Made by a program: the position numbers and the translations under genes
Part shown: piece by piece, positions 1 through 8,914 of the stretch
How the letters are laid out: each line of letters opens with the position of its first letter
Numbering within the stretch: position 1 is the stretch's first letter
Notes under the pieces: model-generated
What the model was told of the DNA's origin: nothing
What the model saw: the letters and a program-made list of their open reading frames with translations, nothing else
The model's database searches: none
IMG/VR virus record: IMGVR_UViG_3300021599_000956
Coordinates: 1 to 37,201 of that record
Length of the DNA stretch: 37,201 nt
Direction: 5' to 3' (one strand)
Source: a virus

Positions 1-662
1 CAAGTGGATTGGTTGCTGGTTATAATCAAGGTTCTTATTCTGGATCTGGAACCACCTGGAATGATATTTCAGGTAACGGTAGAAATATGACGCTGGTTAA
101 CCCTAGTTGGAACTCTAGCTGGTCTTATTTTAACACAGGGGCAACAACAAACTTTCAGATACCTGGAAGTACTGCCTTATATAATAACTTTAGTGCAAGT
201 AGTGATTTTACCTGGATTATTAGAGCTGGTTGGGACGGAGAAACTTATCAGGACTTGACAGGTTTATTTTGGTCAGAAAGTAGTGCAAAGAACTTTTTAA
301 CTGGTATGTGGTATGCACATACAGGCACTAACTTTGTACCTAGGGTAGATTCTTGTTGTACTTACAGAGCATCTTGGAATGCTGGCGAACCTGCCTCCAA
401 TACTGGACCATCGCCTTCACAAGCAAACTTTGACTGGAGGGATAATTTTTGTAACTACTTCCCTATGATAATTATTAGAGGTGAGGCTACAGATTCTGGG
501 ATGGTAATAAGTTTTTACGGGATGAATCAGACAAATTACACAGCACCAATATACTTGTGGCAAAGTGCTCCATTTACCAATTGGGGTATAAGCAATAACT
601 CTCAGCCCATAAATGTTATGTGTCAGAGTACAGGACAGTATCGAGATACCATCTGTTTTTAG
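1..662 (+). CDS. LamG-like surface/fibre protein, C-terminal part (5' end outside window)
   Basis: The frame is open from the window edge, with Ser-Gly-Leu codons before the first possible start (TTG at 9), so this is the end of a longer gene; the stop is TAG at 660-662. The visible part reads like a concanavalin/LamG-type beta-sandwich: it opens with GYNQGSYSGSGTTWNDISGN and alternates short beta strands rich in Trp, Tyr, Asn and Gly. Such domains are common on fibres, spikes and decorated heads of Bacteroidota phages, where they may bind host glycans. It lies directly upstream of small structural genes on the same strand. The link to virion surface binding is inferred from fold type and position; no catalytic residues can be named. 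Confidence 0.6.
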   Translation, partial: SGLVAGYNQGSYSGSGTTWNDISGNGRNMTLVNPSWNSSWSYFNTGATTNFQIPGSTALYNNFSASSDFTWIIRAGWDGETYQDLTGLFWSESSAKNFLTGMWYAHTGTNFVPRVDSCCTYRASWNAGEPASNTGPSPSQANFDWRDNFCNYFPMIIIRGEATDSGMVISFYGMNQTNYTAPIYLWQSAPFTNWGISNNSQPINVMCQSTGQYRDTICF

Positions 663-771
663 GTCTGTGGTGGACACCAGTTTTACAATAACCTATCCTC
701 CTAAGCCGTGAAAATAATGACGGAAATTCAGTAATTTTGACATATAAAAAGTAAATTTTAAACCAACGAAA
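663..771 (+). promoter_or_regulatory. Intergenic region with weak hairpin and TAnnTTTG promoter candidate
   Basis: A short dyad, TGGTG-GA-CACCA, lies just after the upstream stop and is followed by TTTT, giving at best a weak terminator. TAATTTTG at 732-739 fits the Bacteroidota -7 element TAnnTTTG and sits about 30 bases before the ATG at 772. I see no convincing TTG at the expected -33 spacing, so the promoter is tentative. Confidence 0.35.
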
Positions 772-1059
772 ATGAAAACAATTTATGTAGAACCCGCTCA
801 GGTTGAAATGAATGGAACCGTTCTGGGTACAGTGACATCAATTAATGTAAACGGAAGCGTAGAGCTCTTTGCTTCAACTGGCAGCGCATGGGTAAACCTC
901 ATGGGTAGCGGAACTGGATTGGCTAGTAAGCAGATCTCTATTGAGTCTGGTATTTCCGCAAGCGGAGCTGACTGGGCTGCTATTGAGGCAGACATTCTTT
1001 CTCAGCTAAATCTGATTAAGGCTGCAAGTCAAACTCCATCTGGGCCAGCAATGCCCTAA
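772..1059 (+). CDS. Small putative structural protein (95 aa)
   Basis: I do not recognise this protein. It is 95 aa, rich in Ser, Gly, Ala and Thr, with a beta-rich N-terminal half (residues 1-50) and an Ala-rich helix near residues 60-85. It has no signal peptide, membrane segment or Cys. The ATG follows an A-rich leader (ACCAACGAAA). It lies between a LamG-like virion protein and likely connector genes, so a minor capsid or decoration role is a reasonable guess from position only. Confidence 0.65.
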   Translation: MKTIYVEPAQVEMNGTVLGTVTSINVNGSVELFASTGSAWVNLMGSGTGLASKQISIESGISASGADWAAIEADILSQLNLIKAASQTPSGPAMP

Positions 1060-1100
1060 TTAACCAATGCAATTTATTGTTAACCAACCATTTATAATTT

Positions 1101-1409
1101 ATGAAGAGTATTAAACTAACTAAAGGGAAAGAGACAATTAGTCTTGGCGCTCAAAACGATGTTGAATTGGACTACAGCACCGTAGACTACATTAAGGCAG
1201 TGATCAATAACAGACCCCAGGATGGGTTTGGTGTTGAGGACATCCGCAAGCGATTCCGCGTAATCGACTCAGTTGAAAAACTTGAGGAAGGTGCAGAGGA
1301 GTTGCAACTGGAAGATCAAGACTTCGAAGTATTGAAGCAGTGTGTCGGCCAGTTTAAGTGGGGTGTAATGGCCAACTCTATCCTTGAATTTGCTGACCAA
1401 TTCAAGTAA
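1101..1409 (+). CDS. Small acidic phage protein of unknown function (102 aa)
   Basis: This 102-aa acidic protein begins with a short beta segment (MKSIKLTKGKETISLG) and continues as charged helices, including a Glu-rich stretch around residues 62-75 (VEKLEEGAEELQLEDQDFEV). No catalytic or membrane motif is visible. It is 41 bases after the previous stop and 8 before the next start, so it is probably co-transcribed with the connector genes. The role is unknown; an assembly factor or minor structural protein would fit the position. Confidence 0.65.
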   Translation: MKSIKLTKGKETISLGAQNDVELDYSTVDYIKAVINNRPQDGFGVEDIRKRFRVIDSVEKLEEGAEELQLEDQDFEVLKQCVGQFKWGVMANSILEFADQFK

Positions 1410-1417
1410 CATGAACG

Positions 1418-2113
1418 ATGGGGATAAACGAGGTACACGATTACATTCAGTTCTTCTTGAAGAAAGAGAACGGAGGTTATGTCAGTCACGAAGAGATTGA
1501 CAAAGCGTTGGATATGGCATCCATGAACAAGTTCACTGAACTGTTCGGGAATCCAAAACAATACCAACCTGGTCGACCAGTGCCATCGGTATCCTACGGT
1601 GTTACTTCAAGAATACATGATGATCTGAGAAAGTTCAAGGTGAAGTCAGTGTTAGGGGTGGGGAGTACAGCTAATGGAGTTGTCTCCCTCCCCTCTGATT
1701 TTTTACACATGATTACTTTGATTCTGACTTATGCAGACAATGTAAACGGGCAGCAATACGCTCCCGTTAAGATCATAAACGAAAACGAGATTGCCCAAAG
1801 ACTGGACTCTCAAATCTTGAAACCTACAGCTGACAGACCAATATGTGTAATAGGGTCATCCTCAATTCAGGTATACCCTAGTGTGGCATTTGCTGGCGAG
1901 TTTAATTATTTACGCAGACCTGCAAAGCCAAAGTTTAACTACACAATATCTGGCAGACAACAAGTATACAACTCAACTGGCAGTCAAGACCTAGAATGGC
2001 CTGATGACTGCACGGCAGATATTATTAACAAGGCGCTTGTAATCCTTGGTGCCAGGGTGAATGATGAGACTGTGATGAGTGTTTCTCAGGCCAAGGATCA
2101 GGCGGGAGCATGA
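1418..2113 (+). CDS. Putative head-tail connector/ring (adaptor) protein
   Basis: This 231-aa protein has features seen in short-tail adaptor proteins (T7 gp11/P22 gp4-like ring proteins of crAss-like phages): an N-terminal helical part, then a hydrophobic LPSDFLHMI motif (about residues 92-100), a mixed beta region ending in a YLRRPAKPKF segment, and a C-terminal helix after LEWPDDCTADIINKAL. The resemblance is by eye and not a proven family match. The ATG at 1418 is preferred because the ATG at 1411 is in another frame and stops early. It is followed after 6 bases by the next gene of the group, consistent with genes for neck components arranged in series. Confidence 0.55.
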   Translation: MGINEVHDYIQFFLKKENGGYVSHEEIDKALDMASMNKFTELFGNPKQYQPGRPVPSVSYGVTSRIHDDLRKFKVKSVLGVGSTANGVVSLPSDFLHMITLILTYADNVNGQQYAPVKIINENEIAQRLDSQILKPTADRPICVIGSSSIQVYPSVAFAGEFNYLRRPAKPKFNYTISGRQQVYNSTGSQDLEWPDDCTADIINKALVILGARVNDETVMSVSQAKDQAGA

Positions 2114-2119
2114 TAAAAG

Positions 2120-2755
2120 ATGGCAACAACAATTGGTCGCATTTCGGAGCAAATCCAGAGGATCGTTAATGGGGGTGACCCATCTAGCGACAACCAGATA
2201 CAACTCCAAGAGATTAAACTCCTGGTAGGTCAGGTATGCAATAAGCTTCTGAAAATGGAGCGCTTTACCATGAACATCCCAGAGGGTGACTATGGTGTTA
2301 ATGCATCTATCATTGCAACATATGATAACATCCCAGTTACTCAATACAAGGATCGCGCAAAATCTATTTTGCCAACTGCACCAATAAGCCTACCAAAGAA
2401 TATGGGAGTATGGGCAGTGTCTCCTACTGCTGATCCTGATAATTTATTCATCCCAATACCTAGCGGGACATTCGGATTGCTAAAGAAGATTGATGTAGAA
2501 AAAGATCTTTTTGGGCAAATAGGTTTTGAGGTAGATGGTTTAAATATTATATACACAAAGGATATTAGGAACGCTCCATTTAGTGTAAACAATGTAATGG
2601 TGAAGTTGCTTGTTATAGACCCTTCCACTATGGGAGACTATGACATACTTCCAATATCAGCAGATATGGAGGGTGATGTAATCGCTCAGGTGATTCAAAT
2701 GCTATCGGCTTACCAACCCAAAGACAGTTCAGTTGACGCAACTAATAAAGTATAA
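2120..2755 (+). CDS. Putative virion neck/structural protein (211 aa)
   Basis: I do not recognise a named family. The 211-aa protein starts with an amphipathic helix (residues 5-45), followed by a beta-rich middle (about 50-175) and a C-terminal helix (SADMEGDVIAQVIQMLSAYQ). It begins 6 bases after the 231-aa candidate adaptor and ends 2 bases before the next start, so the three genes are translationally linked. Position among candidate connector genes suggests a neck or ring component. It has no membrane segment and no enzyme motif. Confidence 0.55.
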   Translation: MATTIGRISEQIQRIVNGGDPSSDNQIQLQEIKLLVGQVCNKLLKMERFTMNIPEGDYGVNASIIATYDNIPVTQYKDRAKSILPTAPISLPKNMGVWAVSPTADPDNLFIPIPSGTFGLLKKIDVEKDLFGQIGFEVDGLNIIYTKDIRNAPFSVNNVMVKLLVIDPSTMGDYDILPISADMEGDVIAQVIQMLSAYQPKDSSVDATNKV

Positions 2756-2757
2756 AG

Positions 2758-3333
2758 ATGTATTTAGTAACAATAGATAGTATAGTTAGATCTGCTCTGT
2801 TAAGTCAGGGCTTGTCTATTCATTACTACTATCAGTTCTTCCACTATGCACACAAGTGTTTTAGGGAGTTGCTGATGGACACATTAAGAACGATTCAGAC
2901 AGTTGAGCTTACAGTTGGTGACGCTAATGCGATCAAGGTACCAGCTGATTTCATTGACTGGGTAAAGGTTGGATATAAGCGCGGCCAGTTTGTAAAAGAG
3001 CTAGGTCAAAGAGACACCATTGCAAGAGTTCCAAATAGAGACGCAAATGGTAACGAGATTGCTTATGCTGATGTTGAAAGATCGGTAGGGAAATATGCAG
3101 ATGTTTGGAGCGGCTACTATTTGTTTGTTAACGGAAATGATAACGGTGAACACCTAGGTAAGATCTTTGGACATGGTAATGGAACTATGCAAAACTCTTT
3201 CAAGTTTGTACCAGAGCGTGGTGAGATAAGACTTGATGTCCTAAGAATTCTTCGCGGAAGACTAAGTGAGGTATCCATTACAGATATCATTAGATCGTCT
3301 AGAAAGAACTACAGGGCAACTATAAAAAACTAA
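2758..3333 (+). CDS. Putative head-tail connector/ring protein (191 aa)
   Basis: This 191-aa protein shows the layout of T7 gp11-like adaptors: an N-terminal helix bundle (residues 1-45, with a YYYQFFHYAHKCFRELL segment), a short beta strand ending in IKVPADFIDWVKVG (about 60-75), and a beta-rich second half. The VPADFIDWVKVG motif parallels the LPSDFLHMI motif of the gene at 1418, so the two may be paralogous ring components. It starts 2 bases after the preceding stop. Assignment to the neck is inference from these motifs and from the tail stabilisation gene downstream. Confidence 0.55.
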   Translation: MYLVTIDSIVRSALLSQGLSIHYYYQFFHYAHKCFRELLMDTLRTIQTVELTVGDANAIKVPADFIDWVKVGYKRGQFVKELGQRDTIARVPNRDANGNEIAYADVERSVGKYADVWSGYYLFVNGNDNGEHLGKIFGHGNGTMQNSFKFVPERGEIRLDVLRILRGRLSEVSITDIIRSSRKNYRATIKN

Positions 3334-3334
3334 G

Positions 3335-3613
3335 ATGAGGAAGATATCCAAAGTAGACATGCCTTGCAATAAGCCCACCAAGTCGTGGAGACCTGGTAAG
3401 AAAAAGGTTGTTAAGGCTTGTGAGGGTGGTAAAGAAAAGATCATACACTTTGGAGATTCAAGCATGAAGGATTATACCCAGCATGGGAGTAAGTCCAGAA
3501 GATCATCTTATTGTGCGAGAAGTGGTGGTATAAAAGGTGGTAACGGGAAACTTAGTGCAAACTACTGGGCTAGAAATGTATTGTGGTCCTGTGGAAGCAT
3601 GGGCAAAAAGTAA
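3335..3613 (+). CDS. Small basic FGDSSM/SANYW-motif phage protein (92 aa)
   Basis: This strongly basic 92-aa protein has the order of motifs found in small conserved proteins of many tailed phages: KIIHFGDSSM (about 35-44), a basic stretch leading to YCARSGGIKG, then SANYWARNVLW. The family resemblance is from memory of the pattern K-x-FGD-x-x-M ... R ... ARYW. Five Cys residues are present but do not form an obvious zinc knuckle. It begins 1 base after the previous stop. In other phages such genes lie between neck and tail genes, but their function is not established. Confidence 0.6.
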   Translation: MRKISKVDMPCNKPTKSWRPGKKKVVKACEGGKEKIIHFGDSSMKDYTQHGSKSRRSSYCARSGGIKGGNGKLSANYWARNVLWSCGSMGKK

Positions 3614-3621
3614 AATCAACA

Positions 3622-3747
3622 ATGGCAAAGTCTAGTAAAGGAGACAGCAAGAAGATTACGTTCGGCAAAAGAAGGTCTGGGAAGGCTAAAAAAAGTTTCA
3701 ACAAGAGCGATAGAAAAGAACGTAACTATCGCGGACAGGGAAGATGA
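3622..3747 (+). CDS. Very small, highly basic protein (41 aa)
   Basis: The ATG at 3622 opens a 41-codon frame ending TGA at 3745-3747, filling the gap between its neighbours exactly: 8 bases after the previous stop and 1 base before the tail gene's ATG. The product is extremely Lys/Arg-rich, with FGKRRSGKAKKSFNKSDRK and a YRGQGR C-terminus. I recall similar tiny basic proteins immediately upstream of tail stabilisation genes in crAss-like phages of Bacteroidota. Nucleic-acid binding or an assembly role is possible, but no function is known. Confidence 0.6.
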   Translation: MAKSSKGDSKKITFGKRRSGKAKKSFNKSDRKERNYRGQGR

Positions 3748-3748
3748 T

Positions 3749-6700
3749 ATGCAACTAGACAAACACATACAAGCTGGGGGTCTGAATACAGACGATACGG
3801 ATTACCTATTCCCAAAGGGTGATGCTGAGAATCGCATCAATGCCCGTGTGGTTGATATAGGATCTGGCGATGGTGGTGCTATTGTAAATTCTCCAGGTAA
3901 CGCACTCGTTACATCTAGCGAGTATAATGTTAGTGGAGCTGATACTGTTATTGGTACGATAGAAGATTCAGAAGAAAGAAGAGTATTCTTTTTTGTACAT
4001 AACAGTGGCGGTGCCCATAAGATTCTTTGCTATAAGTATGATAACAATTCTGTTGTTCGTGTTCTTGCTCAAGAAAATTTCGCGTCTAATCAGAAAGGAT
4101 TAAACTTTCAAAAAGACTATCGAGTAAATGGAGTAGCCATGTCTGGCTCTCTGTTGTATTTTACGGACAACTATAATGAGCCTCGCAGAATAAATGTGGA
4201 TGAGCTTATACCGAAGGTCAGCGGAACTGGCAGGGTAAACAATATGAAGGATTCTCAGATAACTCTGATTAGACCTCAGCCTGGCCTGCCGCCAACCGTA
4301 AGCAAGTTCAAGGATGTTTCTGTAGTCGGCCAGTTTTTGGATAACGATGCTTTTCAGTTTACATATAGATATGTATACTACAATAAGGAAGAGTCGGCTC
4401 TTGGCCCACTATCGGTTATTGTAGCACCAAACACCAGAAAAGAAATTGAGGATGGGTTTAATGCTATACAGGTTACAATACCAGCATTAGAGATCCCGTA
4501 CTTCAACTATACAGCAACAGGGGCTGTTAACCTCTATGATGTAGAGAAGGTTCAGGTTGTAGCAAAGAGCTTGGTAACAAACAAGCATGAGATTGTAAAG
4601 ACATTTGACAGAGAGAACGATGCTTCTATATTCAATAGCAATGCATTTACTTTTGTCTTCTATAATAATACTGCTGGGATTGCACTTGCAGATAGTACTG
4701 CTGTAAAACAGTTTGATAATGTCCCAACTAAAAGCAAGGCCCTTGAGGTTGCTCGCAATAGGCTATTCCTTGGAAACAATTCTATTGGGTATGACTCTCC
4801 AAAGGTAACAAGTCTTGCAGTGAGTCTTGGTCCTGAGTTGGCACCAGCGGCTACTATATCTAAGTACGTAAAAACAGATAGTGGATATCAGTTTGGGATT
4901 GTGTTTAGCGACTTCGCTGGAAGGAAATGTGGCGTTGTGACAAAGGATGCTTTGAGGGTTAACACAAAAAGGCGCAACAATAATTTTAGTAATGCTTCAG
5001 ATCATTTTATCTGGAGCGTATCTAACTCAAACGCAATAAACGAAATCCCATCATGGGCAACACACTATCATGTTGTTAGGACCCATAATTTAAGGACAAG
5101 ATATTTTATTCAAGGAAGAACTAGCAACATTGCTTATGTTTCTAAAGATGTAGATGGCAAATACACAAACCCAGTTACATCATATTCCTCAAACGCTTAC
5201 GCACTAAGAATTGACATAAGCGATATCTTTTCGTATGGTATTGGGTATACCTATAATAGCGGTGATCTTATAAAGTTATTTTGGTATAGCAATAATTTAG
5301 AGAAGTATACAGAGTGTAGAATAGAGTCTGTTATAGGACAGTACGTTTACGCTAGTATGTCAAAAGTTGGAGACGATCAAGGGGTAACCACTGGACAAAT
5401 TTATGCCTTTGAGATATATAGCCCATATGTGAAAAGAGACCAAGAGGTTTACTTTGAAGTTGGGGCAAGTTTTCTAATAGCAAACCCTGGTACACCGAAT
5501 CGAACATACGCTACAACTGGCGGCAGAATAGAAGGTGATGTTTGGGTTGCTCAACGATCGGTTATCCAGAACACCAATGAGATTAAGTTTGACGGTAATG
5601 TTGTTACTGGAACGCTGAATAACAACCCAAGTCCAGGAATCACAACTAGGATATTCGACTTAGAAGGTTGGGATAAACTATCAGGCGCAACAACAGCAAA
5701 ATTATACAAGAGAACAAATGCTGCTGGGTTAGAAACAGAAAGATTTATTGAAGTGTATCGTCCGATTGATGGTAACCATGGAATTAAATCTCTTACTGGA
5801 TTAGCCGTTAGTGTTGGTGATACGTTCTCTATGACTATTGAAGCTCGTGGGGTTTACAATACTAATTATAGTCATGTCTTTTCTTACGATGTAATTCTTG
5901 AAGCAAGTGATGCCACAACTTATACTCTGGTTACAGACAACCTGAGCGGTAATACAGCATTAACATGGAATGCAACTCCAGGTGCTAGAAACGAAGACGC
6001 GCTTGGATACCTTTATGAAAAACAAGGAAGGTCAAATAATTCTGCCGAATGGAGAACTCATACAATCAGATCACAAGGTGTCCCCAAATCTGGGATTATT
6101 CGCGTTTATATTAGGGGATGGCACAAAGTTAAAGACAACTGGTTTCAGAAAGAATTGCTTGCTGATACTGGTATGTACAGAAATATTAACATCCGTCTGG
6201 CAACATCTACCCCTCTTGACAAGTTCTCTGAGTTGATGAGTCCATCTGACACTTTGTGGCAGAATTGGTTTACAGATTGTGGGCGTGCGAACATTATAAT
6301 TGAAGGTGGTAAAACAGAAAAGCCAACATCAATTCTTTATAGCAATACAATCATTCAGGGTACAAAGATTAATGGACTTTCTAGTTTTGAAGCATTAAAT
6401 GAATCCATATTAGACAGTGATGCTGGTGCAATAAACAAACTTGTTTACACGGCAAAGGGTGATCAGTATGGGAATGTAATGCTGGCTATATGCGCAAATG
6501 ACGCAATGAGCCTATATCTTGGTGAGTCTAGAATTGTAGACAATGGCGGTGATGGTTTTCTGGCTGCTAGCCCAGGGGTTATTGGTACGGTGTACCCACT
6601 AAAGGGTGGTTATGGAACAGTGCATCCTGAAAGTGTTGTAGAGGTTTCTGGGAAAGTATACTGGTTTTGTATATATGCAGGATGTGTTGTTAGATATGAC

Positions 6701-8602
6701 AACCAGGGTCTTGAGGTTATTAGCGACCAGAAGATGAGAAACTTCTTCCAAAAAAGGTCAAGATCTCTTGTAGAGGCCAGCAAGGTAAGTCTTCACTTTA
6801 TTGGCGGTTTTGATGCTACCAATGATGAGTACATTCTTTTCGTGCCAGAGCTTTCAAACAATGAGGTCCCCAAATTTGAGGATGTCATAAGAGAGGTAGT
6901 AACCGAAAGCTTTACAACTGGAGGGAATGTTGTGATCACAGATAAGATAATTCACAATGGGACATTAACAATTTCCCCATTCCCCTCTAACCAGACCGCA
7001 TGTCTTGGAGAGACTACCGCCCCACTCTTCTACGAGAGTAGCCTCACAATTGGTACGGTGGTATATAGCAGCATAAACAGTTCTACTGGTCTTACTTCAT
7101 TTAGTGGTAGTTCTGGTTGGTATAGAATTGAGTCGCTCCCTGAGATTACTGTATACCTTACTAAAGTAGAAATAAAGGATAGTTCAAATAACGTAATATC
7201 AAGCAGTGCAATTGTTTCGGAGATTATACAGTGTGACGATTGTTTTGATTGTGTTACTGTTACAATAGCTGATGCCAATCTTTACAACAGTGTAAATAGT
7301 CATTATTGCGATGTGTTATTGTCTGCTCCGATTGGTATTACTGGTAGTTTAGAATTTAAGATATATAACAACTCGAATGCTGTAGTATCGACTAAGGTAA
7401 TAAATGTATTACCTAGTACACAGTCGATAACCTTTAGTAATACAGGAACACTTACTGGCCCTTTAACTATAAAGGGAATGGTATTTTATCCTGGCCTTTC
7501 GCCACAGCCTTGCGTTCAAGGTCCAGCCAAATCTGTTGATGTATTTACATGCACCACAATTACGGCAAAAAATAATGACACCGTTAATGACGCAACTATA
7601 TATTTTAAAAACTGTAGTGACAATAGTAATTTGATTTTCGAGCTTGGTATTGGCGCTGAGTTTACATTCTGTAGTTACAATGGTGCTTATGGAATTAACA
7701 CTGGAAGTTTGAGTTCTAATGTTATATTCACGGTTGTTAGCTACTGTTCGGAAGGTATTTCTTGTGGGCAGCCAACGATTACACAGGCAAGTGTTTCTTC
7801 TGGCAAGGTTGTAAATGTTACGTTTACCGCTAACCCATCCAGCAATACATCATACTTCTTTGTTGAAGCGTCTTTAGATGGTACTACCTGGAATGGGTAT
7901 GGAAGATCTAATTCGGTTGCTCCTATTCAAATTACACTGCCAAATTCTTGTGTTTGGCAATTAAGAGTGTCTCACTATTGTGATGGGAAATATATAAAAT
8001 ATAGCTCACCAGTGACGGTAGATACTTGTGATTGCCCGATTAACATTACAATCTGTGAAGTAGTCTATGACTGTCCAATTAATATCACAATATGTGAAGT
8101 GGTTTATGCTTGTGGCATTAGTATAGATGTTTGCGAGGTAGTACCGCCAGCTTTAGACTGCGCGATTTCAATAACTATTTGCGAGGTAGTCTATGACTGT
8201 GCAATTAATATCACAATATGTGAAGTGGTTTATGACTGTGCAATCTCAATAACTATTTGCGAGGTAGTCGCTGGACAGAACGTAACAGGTGTATATGGTT
8301 CAATGGAGCCTTGTATTGGTGGTACTATCGATGATCACATGGGCGTTTCTGTAAGTGTTGATCAACCTGTTACTGTAGACACCACATTCCAAGTCGATGT
8401 TAAGTATGTATACCCTGGGAACTCATGTAATAATAGTAATAATACCCAGTCTTTCAGTGTAGATATACTTGCAGGACAAACGGGTTCTACATTCAATGCA
8501 TGTTCTAGCGGGGCATATTTCCCAAGTGGGGCTAATATATGTTCTGCTTGCATTACATTCTGTAACAATCCAGCCGTAAATATTGGATCATTTAGTTGCT
8601 AA
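3749..8602 (+). CDS. Tail stabilisation protein (P22 gp10/crAss Stab-like beta-propeller) with C-terminal appendage
   Basis: This 1617-aa protein starts with a pattern I associate with crAss-like tail stabilisation proteins: GGLNTDDTDYLFPKGDAENR. Residues 1 to about 1045 are continuous beta-rich sequence consistent with propeller-type folds, ending near DATNDEYILFVPEL. After about residue 1048 the composition changes to Ser/Thr/Cys-rich beta domains, including a fibronectin-III-like segment (about 1337-1426), the six-fold repeat at residues 1428-1508, and a Cys-rich end. In P22, gp10 seals the tail and links it to needle and spikes; here the added C-terminal part probably contacts the host surface. 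No signal peptide or membrane segment is seen. A segment that usually follows the EYILFVPEL-type motif instead lies in the protein at 8915. Confidence 0.65.
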   Translation: MQLDKHIQAGGLNTDDTDYLFPKGDAENRINARVVDIGSGDGGAIVNSPGNALVTSSEYNVSGADTVIGTIEDSEERRVFFFVHNSGGAHKILCYKYDNNSVVRVLAQENFASNQKGLNFQKDYRVNGVAMSGSLLYFTDNYNEPRRINVDELIPKVSGTGRVNNMKDSQITLIRPQPGLPPTVSKFKDVSVVGQFLDNDAFQFTYRYVYYNKEESALGPLSVIVAPNTRKEIEDGFNAIQVTIPALEIPYFNYTATGAVNLYDVEKVQVVAKSLVTNKHEIVKTFDRENDASIFNSNAFTFVFYNNTAGIALADSTAVKQFDNVPTKSKALEVARNRLFLGNNSIGYDSPKVTSLAVSLGPELAPAATISKYVKTDSGYQFGIVFSDFAGRKCGVVTKDALRVNTKRRNNNFSNASDHFIWSVSNSNAINEIPSWATHYHVVRTHNLRTRYFIQGRTSNIAYVSKDVDGKYTNPVTSYSSNAYALRIDISDIFSYGIGYTYNSGDLIKLFWYSNNLEKYTECRIESVIGQYVYASMSKVGDDQGVTTGQIYAFEIYSPYVKRDQEVYFEVGASFLIANPGTPNRTYATTGGRIEGDVWVAQRSVIQNTNEIKFDGNVVTGTLNNNPSPGITTRIFDLEGWDKLSGATTAKLYKRTNAAGLETERFIEVYRPIDGNHGIKSLTGLAVSVGDTFSMTIEARGVYNTNYSHVFSYDVILEASDATTYTLVTDNLSGNTALTWNATPGARNEDALGYLYEKQGRSNNSAEWRTHTIRSQGVPKSGIIRVYIRGWHKVKDNWFQKELLADTGMYRNINIRLATSTPLDKFSELMSPSDTLWQNWFTDCGRANIIIEGGKTEKPTSILYSNTIIQGTKINGLSSFEALNESILDSDAGAINKLVYTAKGDQYGNVMLAICANDAMSLYLGESRIVDNGGDGFLAASPGVIGTVYPLKGGYGTVHPESVVEVSGKVYWFCIYAGCVVRYDNQGLEVISDQKMRNFFQKRSRSLVEASKVSLHFIGGFDATNDEYILFVPELSNNEVPKFEDVIREVVTESFTTGGNVVITDKIIHNGTLTISPFPSNQTACLGETTAPLFYESSLTIGTVVYSSINSSTGLTSFSGSSGWYRIESLPEITVYLTKVEIKDSSNNVISSSAIVSEIIQCDDCFDCVTVTIADANLYNSVNSHYCDVLLSAPIGITGSLEFKIYNNSNAVVSTKVINVLPSTQSITFSNTGTLTGPLTIKGMVFYPGLSPQPCVQGPAKSVDVFTCTTITAKNNDTVNDATIYFKNCSDNSNLIFELGIGAEFTFCSYNGAYGINTGSLSSNVIFTVVSYCSEGISCGQPTITQASVSSGKVVNVTFTANPSSNTSYFFVEASLDGTTWNGYGRSNSVAPIQITLPNSCVWQLRVSHYCDGKYIKYSSPVTVDTCDCPINITICEVVYDCPINITICEVVYACGISIDVCEVVPPALDCAISITICEVVYDCAINITICEVVYDCAISITICEVVAGQNVTGVYGSMEPCIGGTIDDHMGVSVSVDQPVTVDTTFQVDVKYVYPGNSCNNSNNTQSFSVDILAGQTGSTFNACSSGAYFPSGANICSACITFCNNPAVNIGSFSC
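8030..8272 (+). repeat. Six tandem copies of a 13-aa Cys repeat (DCxIxITICEVVY) inside the tail protein
   Basis: Residues 1428-1508 contain six copies of a unit with consensus DCxIxITICEVVY; copy 3 is divergent and longer (16 aa, ending PPAL). Each copy carries two Cys in fixed spacing, giving 12 Cys in 81 residues, and alternates hydrophobic and polar residues as in a beta strand. At DNA level copies 2 and 5 differ by a single base and copies 4 and 6 are nearly identical, whereas others differ by many synonymous changes. That is the signature of recent duplication or gene conversion of some units. Confidence 0.9.
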
Positions 8603-8632
8603 ATAAATTAAATAACAAATAAACATTTAACA

Positions 8633-8866
8633 ATGAGCAAACAAGTAAAAGTAAAGATCACAGCAGGAGCAGATGTGCCAGCTAGTCTTACCGTAACCAA
8701 CAATGCTTCCCCTGTTCAGACCTTTTCGGCCACCAAAACGGAGCTGACTAGCACTAACGGGAAGACATTTACCATGGCAGATGATGCCACAAGTGTAACG
8801 GTTTCGGGCGGGGCACCATGTAACACATCCGACACAGAGGTGATTTCTCAAGGTGGAGCGCTTTAA
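8633..8866 (+). CDS. Small Ser/Thr-rich beta protein, possible virion decoration (77 aa)
   Basis: The 77-aa product is unrecognised. Nearly the whole chain reads as short beta strands (KQVKVKITAGADVPASLTVT and SFSATK-like repeats), with high Thr, Ser and Val content and a single Cys near the C-terminus. It has no signal sequence or membrane segment. It sits between the tail stabilisation gene and a gene that looks like the detached end of that protein, so it is probably a tail-associated accessory or receptor-contact protein. The ATG follows an A/T-rich leader without a Shine-Dalgarno sequence. Confidence 0.55.
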   Translation: MSKQVKVKITAGADVPASLTVTNNASPVQTFSATKTELTSTNGKTFTMADDATSVTVSGGAPCNTSDTEVISQGGAL

Positions 8867-8914
8867 TTTAGGACATTATGTCTTTTAAAGAAACAAAATT
8901 TGTAATTTTGTAGT
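8861..8914 (+). promoter_or_regulatory. Compound dyad plus TAnnTTTG promoter before the 266-aa tail gene
   Basis: CTTTAA (8861-8866) pairs with TTAAAG (8885-8890), and inside them GACA (8872-8875) pairs with TGTC (8879-8882), giving a nested dyad over the stop codon of the upstream gene. TAATTTTG at 8903-8910 matches the Bacteroidota -7 element and lies 4 bases before the ATG at 8915, so a transcript from it would be almost leaderless. The GGACA-N3-TGTC core recurs before the promoter at 21214. Confidence 0.45.

Noticed and set aside
8030-8272. Diversity-generating retroelement variable region
   Set aside because: No reverse transcriptase gene and no template repeat are present; differences between units are mostly synonymous rather than adenine-specific.
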